Assembly (NCBI GenBank): GCA_965267245.1
Contig: OZ253939.1
Coordinates: forward strand, 2,852,001-2,916,000
Source of the DNA: JANSWY01 sp965267245
Lineage (GTDB): Bacteria > Bacteroidota > Bacteroidia > Cytophagales > Cyclobacteriaceae
Direction of reading: 5' to 3'
Length of the DNA: 64,000 bases
The position numbers were made by a program, and so were the translations under genes. The notes under the pieces are model-generated. The model was not told the origin of the DNA. It saw only the letters and a list, made by a program, of their open reading frames with translations, and did no database searches. Of the stretch, positions 27,116-36,395 are shown one piece after another; the first letter of the stretch is position 1, and every line of letters begins with the position of its first letter.

Positions 27116-29736
27116 TCAAAAGACTCATTGATCGGCTCCTTAAATGGTACCTGAATCCGGAATTCTATCCTGACATTGCAGGTGACCTGGAAGAGCTCTA
27201 TCAACGAAATGCAGAAGAATACTCAACAACAAGGGCCAACATCCTTTACCTGAACCAGGTAATAGTCATGTTTCGCCCATCACTCATAAAACCATTATTC
27301 AAAAACTCAATAATCAACACAGGTATGTTTACTAATTATCTAAAAATCAGCTTCAGGTCAATGCTGAAGCATAAAGTCTATGCGTCCATCAATATTGTGG
27401 GATTGGCCATAGGTCTGGCTGCATTTCTGCTAATTGATCAATATGTGGCCTTCGAAAAAAGTTATGATCGATTTTTCAATGAAAGTGACCTACTTCACCG
27501 GTTATCAACTGACCAGGTCGTAGACGGTGTCCTTGGAGTACGGGATGCCATGTCTTATAATCCATCGGGTAAAGCACTCATGGAAGAGCTTCCGGAAGTC
27601 CTGGGTTATACATGTACTTACAAATTTGATGGTATGAACATCAGGTTTGAAGATCAGGTGCTGCATGAAACAGGGGTAATTGCCAGTGATGAACACTTCC
27701 TTGATTTATTTACCTATGACATTATTCAAAAAGAGGATGATGTGATTCTGGATGAACCCAATACCGTGGTTCTTACAGAGAAAATCGCACTAAAGTACTT
27801 TGGTACTACTGATGTAATAGGCAAAAAGCTTCATTTTCATAGCGAGTTCGATAAAAGCTTCAAGATAGTGGGAGTAATTCAAGATGTCCCTAAGAATACA
27901 CATTATCAATTCAATATGATAATATCCCTCATCACCATTGAGGAAAAAATGAAGGGCCATGGATGGGACGCCTACAATTATTACACCTATCTCAAACTTA
28001 AACCTGGAACTGACCTTGAAGAGCTCAATCAAAAACTCATACCACTTTCGAGAAAATATATTGGAGAGGGTAGTAACCTGGATTTCACGGTTCATCCAGT
28101 TTCTTCCATTTATCTCCATTCGGATTTTACCTATGAACCAGATCAGTATGGTAGCGCAAAAGCAGTTGGGTTTCTTACTGTGATCTCTATTTTCATTCTG
28201 GTCATTGCCTGGGTGAATTATATCAATTTATCTACTGCCAGAGCGGTTGACAGAGCAAAAGAGGTTGGATTAAGAAAGGTAGTTGGCGCATATAAGAGAC
28301 AATTGATTGGTCAATTCTTAACTGAAGCTTTACTGGTCAATTTTTTGGGAGCCTTCCTGGCAATTGTTCTTTCAGAAATCGCATTGCCTTCATTCAATCA
28401 TTTGGTGGGTAAACCAGTTCTTCTACATACCTGGGAAAGTCAGACTTTTCTGGTCAAGTTGATACTCTTTTTCCTGGGAGGATCTCTTGTGTCCGGATTT
28501 TACCCGGCATTTGTTCTTTCTGGGTTCAAGCCTGTTGAGGTATTGAAAGGCAAGTTTAGAAATTCAGGAAAAGGAATCATGTTGCGCAAAGGACTTGTTG
28601 TTGTTCAATTCAGTGCTTCCATGATGTTACTGGGAGCAACCTATGTTGTGTACGAACAGGTTCAGCACATGAGAGAGAAGGATCTCGGGATGGATATTGA
28701 GAAGGTAATTGGCGTTCCATTTGGTGGAGATGGTGAGTGGACAAAGGAATTACAGGAAAAAAGAGACAATTTCCTAAAAGAAGTCAAAAAGCATCAGCTG
28801 GTAGAGGATGCTGCTCAAATGTCAAACTTACCGGGAGGGAAACCAGATGACATCAACTCAACCTCCAATCAAATTAAAATTGTTGGCCTAACTTCACCCC
28901 TGGAAGTTACAACGTATGTTCAGGGGTTAGACTACCACGCTTTGGAGCTGTTAAAATTTGAACTCATCCATGGCCGAAACTTCGATAAGCATATCAAAGC
29001 TGATAGCAATGCAGTGATTGTCAATGCAAGTTTTATTGAGAGGTTTGGGATTCCGGTTAAAGAAGATATAATTGGAAAAAAGCTTCAATTTGGAAGTAGA
29101 GAGGATAACTGGTTTAGAATCATTGGCATAGTAAAAAATGCGAACCGCGGATCGGTGAAACATACAGTGGAACCGACATCCTATTTTAATTGGTCTGCTC
29201 CAGGTATTGCAGTGATCAGACTGAAAGGTAATGATCTAAGAGCCTCCCTTCAACATGTCAATACAATTTGGGCCGACTTCTTCCCTAATGCCCCATTCGA
29301 ATACTCATTTATTGACGACAGATTTGACAGGTTGTATGAAGAAGATATGCGTTTTGGAAATGTATTTGCCACATTCGCGGTATTTGCCATCATCGTGGCG
29401 GCACTGGGTTTATTTGGACTAGCCAGTTTCCTGGCTATTCAACGCTCAAAAGAAATTGGTGTGAGAAAAGTATTGGGAGCCTCGGTATCTCAAATCATTT
29501 CCATATTCATGAAAGATTTCATCATCCTAATGGTGGTGGCCATATTTATTGGTGGACCAGCGATTTATTTTGGGATGGACTGGTGGCTTAACAATTATGC
29601 CTACCGAATAGATTTCCCCTGGGTAACTATACTTATTTCTGCTATTGTATTGGCAGCAGTTTGTTTTGCAACTATTGGCTACCAAACTTTCAGAGTGGCC
29701 AGGTTAAACCCAGCGGTTACATTAAAAGATGAGTAA
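27112..29736 (+). CDS. FtsX/MacB-type ABC permease with N-terminal prefix domain
   Basis: 874 residues. The first about 75 (WYLNPEFYPDIAGDLEELYQ) match the cytoplasmic prefix found on permeases encoded next to PadR genes. The MacB-like permease follows: TM1 about 95-115, extracytoplasmic domain, first FtsX core with RAKEVGLRKVVGA, a second extracytoplasmic domain, and a second core with RSKEIGVRKVLGA. Such permeases normally act with a LolD/MacB-type ATPase, which is not encoded nearby. It is translationally coupled to the PadR gene, so PadR very likely controls it. Likely role: export or cell-envelope mechanotransmission; substrate unknown. Confidence 0.92.
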   Translation: MIKRLIDRLLKWYLNPEFYPDIAGDLEELYQRNAEEYSTTRANILYLNQVIVMFRPSLIKPLFKNSIINTGMFTNYLKISFRSMLKHKVYASINIVGLAIGLAAFLLIDQYVAFEKSYDRFFNESDLLHRLSTDQVVDGVLGVRDAMSYNPSGKALMEELPEVLGYTCTYKFDGMNIRFEDQVLHETGVIASDEHFLDLFTYDIIQKEDDVILDEPNTVVLTEKIALKYFGTTDVIGKKLHFHSEFDKSFKIVGVIQDVPKNTHYQFNMIISLITIEEKMKGHGWDAYNYYTYLKLKPGTDLEELNQKLIPLSRKYIGEGSNLDFTVHPVSSIYLHSDFTYEPDQYGSAKAVGFLTVISIFILVIAWVNYINLSTARAVDRAKEVGLRKVVGAYKRQLIGQFLTEALLVNFLGAFLAIVLSEIALPSFNHLVGKPVLLHTWESQTFLVKLILFFLGGSLVSGFYPAFVLSGFKPVEVLKGKFRNSGKGIMLRKGLVVVQFSASMMLLGATYVVYEQVQHMREKDLGMDIEKVIGVPFGGDGEWTKELQEKRDNFLKEVKKHQLVEDAAQMSNLPGGKPDDINSTSNQIKIVGLTSPLEVTTYVQGLDYHALELLKFELIHGRNFDKHIKADSNAVIVNASFIERFGIPVKEDIIGKKLQFGSREDNWFRIIGIVKNANRGSVKHTVEPTSYFNWSAPGIAVIRLKGNDLRASLQHVNTIWADFFPNAPFEYSFIDDRFDRLYEEDMRFGNVFATFAVFAIIVAALGLFGLASFLAIQRSKEIGVRKVLGASVSQIISIFMKDFIILMVVAIFIGGPAIYFGMDWWLNNYAYRIDFPWVTILISAIVLAAVCFATIGYQTFRVARLNPAVTLKDE

Positions 29737-29745
29737 CATTTCATA

Positions 29746-29802
29746 GAGGTTTTAGGGTATTCATTGTTTATACTGTAAGAAAAATACCCTAAATCAAACC
29801 TC
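29746..29802 (+). promoter_or_regulatory. Long interrupted inverted repeat before an AraC gene
   Basis: TTTAGGGTATT (29751-29761) is exactly complementary to AATACCCTAAA (29783-29793), and outside these arms GAGGTTT (29746-29752) is repeated inversely as AAACCTC (29796-29802). The structure fills the gap between the permease stop and the AraC-type gene start at 29808. It may be an operator, an attenuator or a weak terminator; there is no T run on the plus strand. Confidence 0.5.
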
Positions 29803-29807
29803 AATAC

Positions 29808-30830
29808 ATGCTGAATTTGATCAATATTTTTACACTCTGTGGTGTAATCATATTCCTCTACATATTACAAATATTACCTGCTAAAAGTAAAGGGAGAAAT
29901 CTGTATGTCGTCATACTCTTTTCTTCCTTACTGGCCAGCCTCAGTGTTGAACTGTTATTGCATTATGAGGTTACTAGCATATACTTCTTTTCAGCAATTG
30001 CAGTGAGTGCTGTCATCAATTATGGCCCTGCGCTATATGGTTATATAAGGTTGCTGAGCAATAACCCCATCAAACATATTTTTTGGCACTTTATCCCGTA
30101 TCAGATGGGTTTAATTCTAATATGGGTATTGATTTTGGTGGATGTTACAATTCCTCAATGGCTCTACAGCACCTACTACACTGGTATTCTTTTAGTTTAC
30201 TGCGTTTTAGCAGTCCGGTCTATCATGACAAATCCTCCCCAAAAACACAATGACTGGATCAAAACAGTAGGAATCGGATTCGGTATTCTCGTGATCCTTC
30301 AATTGACTGAAGTAATACTAATCAATATCGGCCTATTTGATAAAGTCGAGGTTGCGAAGGTTTGTACAGCCGTTCAGAATGTTTTTAGTTTTTTATTCCT
30401 ACTAGTCCTTATCCGACAAGTGGTTACCAATCCTTCCCTGTTTTCAAATGCTAATTTACGGGTCCCCAGAAATACTGATAACTCTGTCAATCAAGCACAG
30501 TTGAACCTTTTATTGTCATACGTCCAACATGAAAAAGCTTACAGGAATTCCGACTTAAAATGCAGTCTTGTATCAGAAGAAACCGGATTAGGAGTAAATG
30601 AAGTTTCTGAGATCGTAAATAAGGCATTCAAAAAGAATTTCAATGACTGGGTCAATGATTACCGAATTGAGGAAGCCAAACTCTTGTTGAATAAACCAAA
30701 GCTCACCATCAAGGAGATTTGTTATGAAGTAGGCTTCAATTCTAAATCAGCATTTCATTCCGCCTTTAAGAAAAGACTTCATCAAACACCTACTCACTTC
30801 AGAAATTCAGTAATGAGTACTGAATCATAA
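29808..30830 (+). CDS. Membrane-bound AraC-type transcriptional regulator
   Basis: 340 residues. About six to seven transmembrane helices fill residues 1-215, followed by a linker and a C-terminal AraC DNA-binding domain (about 230-335) with LTIKEICYEVGFNSKSAFHSAF and a closing QTPTHF motif. This layout of a membrane sensor directly joined to AraC helices is widespread in Bacteroidota. The ligand is unknown. Its architecture matches the N-terminal 325 residues of the fusion protein encoded at 7941-11456. It follows the PadR-controlled permease gene on the same strand. Confidence 0.88.
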   Translation: MLNLINIFTLCGVIIFLYILQILPAKSKGRNLYVVILFSSLLASLSVELLLHYEVTSIYFFSAIAVSAVINYGPALYGYIRLLSNNPIKHIFWHFIPYQMGLILIWVLILVDVTIPQWLYSTYYTGILLVYCVLAVRSIMTNPPQKHNDWIKTVGIGFGILVILQLTEVILINIGLFDKVEVAKVCTAVQNVFSFLFLLVLIRQVVTNPSLFSNANLRVPRNTDNSVNQAQLNLLLSYVQHEKAYRNSDLKCSLVSEETGLGVNEVSEIVNKAFKKNFNDWVNDYRIEEAKLLLNKPKLTIKEICYEVGFNSKSAFHSAFKKRLHQTPTHFRNSVMSTES

Positions 30831-30891
30831 ATCAGTACCTCCTCAGAGCTGTCAAAGGATAGTTTAGCCTTTTAAAACAACAGGTGAAACT

Positions 30892-32517
30892 ATGAACTTA
30901 TTATTCAGAACACTTTATTCTGGTCTGCTTGTAGGACTAGTCTTTTTATATTCAGGTTGCTCAGATGATTCAGCGGAAACACCCACATCTGATCTTTCCC
31001 TCGGTAGTAAAATCAATGAAAACAACCCTATTTACGGTGATGAAGTACAAATCACAATTACGCTTACCAATACAGGGCCAGCTGATAATAGAACCGTTTT
31101 GGTACAGAATAAAATTTCTACTGGTTTTAGTTATGTCAATCACAATGCCTCTACAGGAGCATTTGATTCTTCCACTGGTGTCTGGAGTATTGATTCTTTG
31201 GCAAATGCCAAGTCAGAAACACTCGTTTTAGATGTCATTGTCAATGAAGAAGGCACCTATGAACAACAATCCGAGATTATCATGTCTGAGGTGGAGGATC
31301 CAAACATAGAAAACAATCAATCTTCTATTGCAATCGTACCATCTGCCCCTAGTTCAGACTTAAGTTTATTTCAATTCATAAGCATTGAAAAACCCTATTT
31401 TAACGAAGAAATTCAATTCACCATTAGGCTTTTAAATGATGGGCCATCTACCACAGGGGTTACTGTAAAAGACTTGTTGCCATCCGGATATACCTATTTG
31501 AGCCATGAATCAGAAGAATCATATGACCCGGCTACCGGACTTTGGGATGTATCAGCCATTGAAAGTGGAGCCGAGAAATTTTTGATATTGAAAGTGAAAG
31601 TCAATGAATCTGGCGATTACAATAACACCGCTGAAGTGGTCAATTCAGATAACTCAGACCCTGACTCAACCCCAGGCAATAACTCAGAAGATGAAGATGA
31701 TCAGGTAACCTTACAGGTAGCACCTGGTCTCCCTTCTTCATTAACAGTTTCCACATTGGCTACATTAAATGCAGCTGATGCAATCGAGCTAAAAGATGGA
31801 GTTCTTTATGCTTCCAGCTATGGTCAATCTAAAGTTTACCGGGTATTTGGCCAGGAGGATTTTGAAGAATACTTATCCTTGTCAAAGGGCCTTGCTGGGA
31901 TAGCATTTGATGCTGCCAATAATATGGTTTTGGCCAGGTATGATTCATCAGATATTGTAAAGATTAATCCGGACAAGGAAATTATCGAGATCATCAGGTA
32001 TGTAGCCAACCCAATTGCCGTGGAAATTGACAGTGAAGGAAATATCTGGACAAACAACCATTTTAATAATGCCATCACTAAAATTGACAAAAATGGTAAC
32101 CTGGATATCATTACCACAGCCAATTTTGATAACAGTAGCCTGGCATTTGATGATAATGAAGACATTTACGTTTCTGACTATGAATCTCCAATTATCAGGA
32201 AGATCAACAAACAAACGAGAGTAGAAAGTGTGTTTGCTACCTTATCCGTTGATGGTGTAGGGTACATTACCTATTCAAATGGGTCCTTCTATGCCACTTC
32301 AATTCGTGACCAGGTGGTTTTGCGAATAAGCATGGATGGCACTTCTGAGATCATCGCAGGTACACAAGGAGAATCAGGGTTGGACGATGGTTATGCTGAC
32401 AGAGCTCTTTTCCACAATCCTATCGGCATTGTAATGTCTGAAGATGGTACAAAATTATATGTAGCCCAAAATGGAGGGGATGGTGCCATTAGAGTAATCA
32501 CAGGGTTTGATCAATAA
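30892..32517 (+). CDS. Lipoprotein with two DUF11 repeats and an NHL-like propeller
   Basis: 541 residues with a lipoprotein signal (YSGC, Cys23). Two DUF11 beta-sandwich repeats lie at about 35-145 and 150-270; each has an opening E-x-x-I-T-I-T-L-x-N-x-G-P pattern and a closing N-E-x-G-x-Y. The C-terminal about 260 residues form a six-bladed NHL/SMP-30-like propeller, with repeats such as VEIDSEGNIWTNNHFNNAIT. It is probably outer-membrane anchored and surface exposed. Function unknown. A terminator lies 115 bases downstream. Confidence 0.8.
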   Translation: MNLLFRTLYSGLLVGLVFLYSGCSDDSAETPTSDLSLGSKINENNPIYGDEVQITITLTNTGPADNRTVLVQNKISTGFSYVNHNASTGAFDSSTGVWSIDSLANAKSETLVLDVIVNEEGTYEQQSEIIMSEVEDPNIENNQSSIAIVPSAPSSDLSLFQFISIEKPYFNEEIQFTIRLLNDGPSTTGVTVKDLLPSGYTYLSHESEESYDPATGLWDVSAIESGAEKFLILKVKVNESGDYNNTAEVVNSDNSDPDSTPGNNSEDEDDQVTLQVAPGLPSSLTVSTLATLNAADAIELKDGVLYASSYGQSKVYRVFGQEDFEEYLSLSKGLAGIAFDAANNMVLARYDSSDIVKINPDKEIIEIIRYVANPIAVEIDSEGNIWTNNHFNNAITKIDKNGNLDIITTANFDNSSLAFDDNEDIYVSDYESPIIRKINKQTRVESVFATLSVDGVGYITYSNGSFYATSIRDQVVLRISMDGTSEIIAGTQGESGLDDGYADRALFHNPIGIVMSEDGTKLYVAQNGGDGAIRVITGFDQ

Positions 32518-32632
32518 AGCAATACATTAACAAAATAGTAACCACATCTTGATGTACTGACAATCACATTTTCAGGTAAACAGATAGCTTTGTAAGCTCA
32601 TATTTAATCTCGGGTTTATTATTAAATGACGT

Positions 32633-32667
32633 AAAAGTGGGAGGTGGTTACTGTTCCCACTTTTTTT
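32633..32667 (+). terminator. Intrinsic terminator after the DUF11 lipoprotein gene
   Basis: AAAAGTGGGA (32633-32642) pairs perfectly with TCCCACTTTT (32655-32664) around a 12-base loop, followed by more T. Confidence 0.85.
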
Positions 32668-32762
32668 GTTCTATCCAGACGTTTTGGAGACAATGGTTCC
32701 AATTAATTTAAATTTCCGGATCGATCTTTTCAATGTTTTGTCCTGGGCCAACTAGAAATATC

Positions 32763-32823
32763 TCTCAGGGATCTGGATCGGTTTGGTGACAACACCAACC
32801 GAGGCGATAACACCAACCGAGGT
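32763..32823. repeat. REP-like palindromic repeat with conserved flanks
   Basis: The core TTTGGTGACAACACCAACC (32782-32800) is preceded by TCTCAGG and TCTGGATCGG and followed by GAGGCGATA, matching the copy after the RAYT gene on both sides. A second half copy, CACCAACCGAGG, follows at 32811-32822. So the repeated unit is about 45 bases, longer than the palindrome alone. Confidence 0.85.
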
Positions 32824-33132
32824 AATAATTAACATAAGCCTTAGAAAACCCAATTCACTTCATAAAAGCATCAAACATTGATAATTCCCTAAATCACTTT
32901 TTAGCGAATTCATTCAATATCTTACTATTGCAATTTTCAAGCAAGACCCAAAAACCGGAAAGGAAATATTCAACTAGCTTTAGACTGATTAATAGCTAAA
33001 TCCTGTACCACTTTGGGGTCCTGAATTTCGGGGTTCGAATTTAATGTTTATCCTCGTCAACCATCGTCCACAATTTTTCCTGGCAATCCTATTGATGTTA
33101 TTATCTTACCGCATCAAAACTTAAATTAATTC

Positions 33133-33882
33133 ATGAAGAATGTAGGTCTGGCTCTGGGAGGGGGAGCTGTATTGGGAGCCGCTCATATTGGGGCTTTAAA
33201 AGCGATTGAGGAGAAGAATATTACGGTTAGTCATCTCACAGGAACCAGTATTGGGGCCCTGGTTGGTGCGTTTTATGCATTTGGTAAGCGCCTTGATGAA
33301 ATTGAAAACATTTCACTGGAGCTGGATTGGTCAGATATTGCCGGACTTACCCTATCCAGATACGGTCTCTTATCCAATGAAAAACTAGGGGATCTGATCG
33401 TTTCCAATATCGGAGACAAAAACATTGAAGAAGCTGATATTCCATTGGCATTTGTTGCCACTGATGTGAGTTCAGGAGAGAAAGTGGTCCTCAACAAAGG
33501 TTCACTTGCTCAGGCGGTAATGGCTAGCACCTGCCTCCCTGGTATTTTCAAACCCGTAGAGATAGAAGGCAAACTATTAGTAGATGGCGGAGTAGTAGAA
33601 AACGTCCCTATTGAGACACTTCAAAATCTGGGAGCGGAATTCATGATAGGTATAGACCTCAATGCCAAACATCAGTATGGCAGGCCGGATAACATAATTG
33701 AAGTATTGCTAAACAGCTTTCATTTCATGATGAAAAATGCCACCTCCCTGCAAACCAGAAATGCTGACCTCCTCATCAGCCCGGATTTATCCAGCTTTAA
33801 CCGATCCGATACAGACCAGGTGGAAGGATTAATGAAAAAGGGATATGAGGATGCAATTAGTATGCTTGATGAGCACTTTTGA
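33133..33882 (+). CDS. Patatin-like phospholipase
   Basis: 249 residues with the full patatin catalytic set: oxyanion loop GGGAVLG (residues 9-15), nucleophile Ser39 in GTSIG, and Asp151 in VDGG. It is a compact single-domain serine hydrolase of the RssA type, with no signal peptide or membrane helix, so probably a cytosolic lipid acyl hydrolase. No CD-NTase or other defence gene adjoins it, so I see no reason to call it an abortive-infection effector. A REP-like palindrome lies 11 bases after its stop codon. Confidence 0.93.
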   Translation: MKNVGLALGGGAVLGAAHIGALKAIEEKNITVSHLTGTSIGALVGAFYAFGKRLDEIENISLELDWSDIAGLTLSRYGLLSNEKLGDLIVSNIGDKNIEEADIPLAFVATDVSSGEKVVLNKGSLAQAVMASTCLPGIFKPVEIEGKLLVDGGVVENVPIETLQNLGAEFMIGIDLNAKHQYGRPDNIIEVLLNSFHFMMKNATSLQTRNADLLISPDLSSFNRSDTDQVEGLMKKGYEDAISMLDEHF

Positions 33883-33892
33883 TGACCTGAAT

Positions 33893-33915
33893 GGTTGGTA
33901 GCAACACCACCAACC
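33893..33915. repeat. Divergent REP-like palindrome
   Basis: GGTTGGT (33893-33899) and ACCAACC (33909-33915) are perfect inverted repeats around a 9-base loop that contains the CAACACC core seen in other copies. A run of eight T begins about 15 bases downstream, so this copy may have been co-opted as a terminator for the patatin gene. Confidence 0.75.
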
Positions 33916-33935
33916 AAGTTAAAGCACGTTTTTTT

Positions 33936-34358
33936 TCAAGGTTTAACAATAATAAGTTTAATCACCTTTGAATTTATTGTCTCATCTTCACTAAGCTTAT
34001 GGTCAACCTTAACCCAATAATGAGGTGCCTCTTTTAGTGCCCAAATTTTCGTGTATTTACCTTTTTCAGTTGTTATCTCTAAAACGTAGGTTTCATATTC
34101 TTTCTCTTCAATTGTTAAGGTCTCAATTCCAATAACTTTGAGATAGGTTTGTTGAAGCTCACCTGTTTTGGGACTTTCACCACTCCATCTGTTCAATTGG
34201 TAGTAAAAAATAGAATAGTTTTCTTTCAATGGTAATGACGCTAAGAAAACAGGCATACCTGGTCCTTCAGGGGCTATGTAATTTGGTAATTTTAATGAAT
34301 AAGTAACCGAATCCTGAGGCGTTCTAATATCCACCAAAGCAGAATCTGAATCAAACAA
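33936..34358 (-). pseudogene. C-terminal fragment of a frameshifted DUF3108-like secreted protein
   Basis: 140 residues in frame from a TTG at 34358, without a signal peptide. The sequence is beta-rich, with a V-I-G-I-E-T-L-T-I-E-E-K-E-Y segment and a later W-A-L-K-E-A-P-H-Y-W-V-K-V, resembling the C-terminal half of DUF3108-type periplasmic proteins. It overlaps the gene at 34351-34695 by eight bases in a different frame. Removing one A from the five-A run (minus strand, 34361-34365) joins both into one protein of about 252 residues. I therefore read it as the second half of a single gene with a one-base frame break, real or from sequencing. Confidence 0.6.
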
Positions 34359-34695
34359 TATTTTTATAATTTGTAAATCCCTCGTGATACATATGACTAA
34401 TTACAGGTCTTACATTTTTTTGATTTATCCTGTAGTAATCAAATCCATTTTCTGATTTTTCATTTAAATGAGGGCTCCTGTGAGTGACATTCCAATAATG
34501 ATTTATGGAATCCTGACTCGGATAGATTGTTTCTATGGTTAGATATTCAGGGGAACCGTAATCCCAATATAACATGGCAGCTTGTATTTTTCCTCCATCA
34601 AGAGAATTTGGATCCAACATGTTTTGACTCTCGGCATTTTCAAAAAGTATTAAAATAGCAACAACCAGTAATGAATTTTTTTTGATTTTTTCCAT
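34351..34695 (-). pseudogene. N-terminal fragment of the same frameshifted secreted protein
   Basis: 114 residues starting with a signal peptide (ending near ENAESQ). It continues with QAAMLYWDYGSPEYLTIETI and ends shortly after VRPVISHMYHEGF, where the frame stops. The next frame continues in protein style (DSDSALVDIRTPQDSV), and the eight-base overlap at a homopolymer points to a one-base frameshift. The intact product would be a periplasmic protein of unknown function; a programmed frameshift is possible but not supported by any other feature I see. Confidence 0.55.
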
Positions 34696-34830
34696 AGTTT
34701 ATGATGGCGTAGTGGCCGAGCTTGGATTCTATAAAAGTAGCTTATCAACCGGCATGATCAAAATATCAGAAAATTACAATTGCCATACCAGACTAAAAAT
34801 CTTCAAACAAGACCGAGGCAGAAAAGCCAC

Positions 34831-35736
34831 TTATTCTTTATATGCTGACACTATTTTTTGAACAGTTCGTTCGAGCAACCTATTAAATTCTTCCGGTTTT
34901 TCTATCATAGGGTAATGCCCGGTAGCATTAATTTCAATTAATTCATAGGTAACACCTGTTGCATCAAGTCCATCAGTATTTGTAGGATAAGTATTGCTGT
35001 TAATAAGGTAGATTTTCTGTTTTAGTGTTGAAAGTTGTCTAGCTTCTATTGAAGTATATTTAAATAAAGCTTCCAGGCTTGATGTAGCAATAATAGAATC
35101 ACTTTTCTCAAAATCTCTTATTATACGGGCTTTCACCAAACTATCTGTGCTTGGGTGAAATAGCGCTTGTTCAGCATATGCAGGAGCAATTTCAGAGAAG
35201 TTATTTTTCAACAAGTCAACAAAACCATCCATTTCAGCTTTTATCTCATCATTCAACTCATCTCCCACATCCTTAAAATTATCAATTCCTATCAGGGCTA
35301 TTACTTCGTCATTCTTAAGGGCTGCTTCCAAAATAACATCACCACCCATGGAATGACCAATCAGAATCACATTAGTCAATTTCAGTTGTTTGATCACCGC
35401 ATTAATATCCGACCCATATGCTTCAATAGACCAATTTTCTCTATTAGAGCCAGACCCACCAAAACCAGGAAGATCAACAGTGACAATTCTATAATCGGAA
35501 CTCAATGCTTCAACCTGATTTGACCAATAAGTTTGATCAATACACCAGCCGTGAACAAAAAGCAATGTATAATCACCTTCCCCGTAACTCTCATGGTTGA
35601 TGAACATCCCATTATTGTTAATAGAGACTGGTGCAGATTCTTCAGGTGTTGTTTCTTCCTTATTTTGTTTTACCTCCCCGCAGGATACAATTATTGTAGT
35701 AGCTATAAAGAGAAATATTTTTGAGGTTGACTTCAT
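34831..35736 (-). CDS. Alpha/beta hydrolase lipoprotein
   Basis: 301 residues from ATG 35736 (a GTG seven codons upstream is less likely). A lipoprotein signal (VSCG, Cys19) is followed by an alpha/beta hydrolase fold: LLFVHGWCIDQTYW as oxyanion loop, nucleophile Ser129 in GHSMGG, a later Asp, and the catalytic His in TGHYP. Similar proteins are esterases, haloperoxidase-like or unknown hydrolases; the substrate is not evident. A second, more distant relative lies at 53084-53878. Its 5' end adjoins a remnant that reads as the tail of a broken gene (35745-35822). Confidence 0.88.
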   Translation of the reverse strand: MKSTSKIFLFIATTIIVSCGEVKQNKEETTPEESAPVSINNNGMFINHESYGEGDYTLLFVHGWCIDQTYWSNQVEALSSDYRIVTVDLPGFGGSGSNRENWSIEAYGSDINAVIKQLKLTNVILIGHSMGGDVILEAALKNDEVIALIGIDNFKDVGDELNDEIKAEMDGFVDLLKNNFSEIAPAYAEQALFHPSTDSLVKARIIRDFEKSDSIIATSSLEALFKYTSIEARQLSTLKQKIYLINSNTYPTNTDGLDATGVTYELIEINATGHYPMIEKPEEFNRLLERTVQKIVSAYKE

Positions 35737-35744
35737 TTTATTAT

Positions 35745-35822
35745 TCAGTTTACACACAATATGTACTGCTGTTTGACCTTATACTGATAGTGGTATTCTA
35801 GTGGATTTTTTATTTCCCGCCC
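35745..35822 (-). pseudogene. Possible C-terminal remnant of a gene split by the RAYT element
   Basis: On the minus strand, reading out of the left palindrome of the RAYT unit, an open frame gives GREIKNPLEYHYQYK followed by VKQQYILCVN and a stop at 35745-35747. It has the composition of real protein (aromatic, charged) and could be the tail of the small BamE-like gene whose head lies at 36445-36610 on the other side of the RAYT unit. No start codon belongs to it. It is short, so the assignment is tentative. Confidence 0.35.
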
Positions 35823-35846
35823 ATTGTTGGTGTTTTCACCAACAAT
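35823..35846. repeat. Left REP-like palindrome of the RAYT unit
   Basis: ATTGTTGGTG (35823-35832) and CACCAACAAT (35837-35846) form a perfect 10-bp stem with a TTTT loop. It shares the GTTGGTG/CACCAAC core with the other copies but has a different loop (others have ACAA). It ends 35 bases before the RAYT ATG. Confidence 0.85.
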
Positions 35847-35881
35847 TCCTACTTTCATGATTGATTCTAACCAAATGTCTT

Positions 35882-36391
35882 ATGAAAATCAATCGAATGT
35901 ATTTCTTTACTGCTACTATTCTAAAATGGCAGCAATTATTTCATCATAAAGAAATCTCAAATATAATATTGAATTCATTGTATTATCTCGTATCTGAGAA
36001 TCATGCAAGGCTTTATGGCTATGTAATCATGCCGAATCATATTCATTTGATTTGGGAGCCCTTACAAGAGAATCTACAATTACGATTCATGAAATTCACA
36101 GGTCAGCAAATAAAGTTTTATCTGACAGACAATCTCAAAACTGAATTAGAAAATTTTGAAGTAAACAAGTTGGATCGACATTATCAGATTTGGCAAAGGA
36201 ATCCACTGAGTGTTGATTTGTACTCTCGAAAAGTAATCGAACAGAAATTAGACTATATCCATTGTAATCCAACGAGTGGAAAATGGCAATTGGTAAAAGA
36301 CCCAATTGATTACCCTCTGAGTTCTTTTCGATACTATGAATTGGGAGAAGAAAACAGCTTTCTTACTCATTATCAGGAGTTTATTGGTTAA
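35882..36391 (+). CDS. REP-associated tyrosine transposase (RAYT, Y1 HUH family)
   Basis: 169 residues from ATG 35882; an upstream in-frame TTG (35861) is less likely. The protein opens MYFFTATILKW, matching the usual RAYT start, then carries the HUH metal-binding motif His53-Ile-His55 in VIMPNHIHLIW and the nucleophilic Tyr125 in LDYIHCNP. This single-domain Y1 fold cuts and rejoins single-stranded DNA at folded palindromes. IS200-type ends are absent; instead REP-like palindromes flank the gene on both sides, so it is a RAYT and not an insertion-sequence transposase. Such enzymes are usually single-copy domesticated genes. Confidence 0.88.
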   Translation: MKINRMYFFTATILKWQQLFHHKEISNIILNSLYYLVSENHARLYGYVIMPNHIHLIWEPLQENLQLRFMKFTGQQIKFYLTDNLKTELENFEVNKLDRHYQIWQRNPLSVDLYSRKVIEQKLDYIHCNPTSGKWQLVKDPIDYPLSSFRYYELGEENSFLTHYQEFIG

Positions 36392-36395
36392 AGTT

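Larger units (their letters stand above)
32518..33132. other. Gene-free intergenic region with terminator and REP-like repeat
   Basis: 615 bases without a convincing coding frame. It holds the terminator of the upstream lipoprotein gene (32633-32667) and one REP-like repeat with a partial second copy (32763-32823). The remainder is AT-rich; TATCTTAC about 30 bases before the patatin gene could be a -7 element, but I cannot confirm it. Confidence 0.6.

Noticed and set aside
33133..33882. Patatin as a CBASS-type effector, with the cyclase at 21199-22269 as partner
   Set aside because: The cyclase is a membrane class III type in a sigma/FecR operon 11 kb away, and no CD-NTase or Pycsar partner adjoins the patatin, so no defence system is supported.
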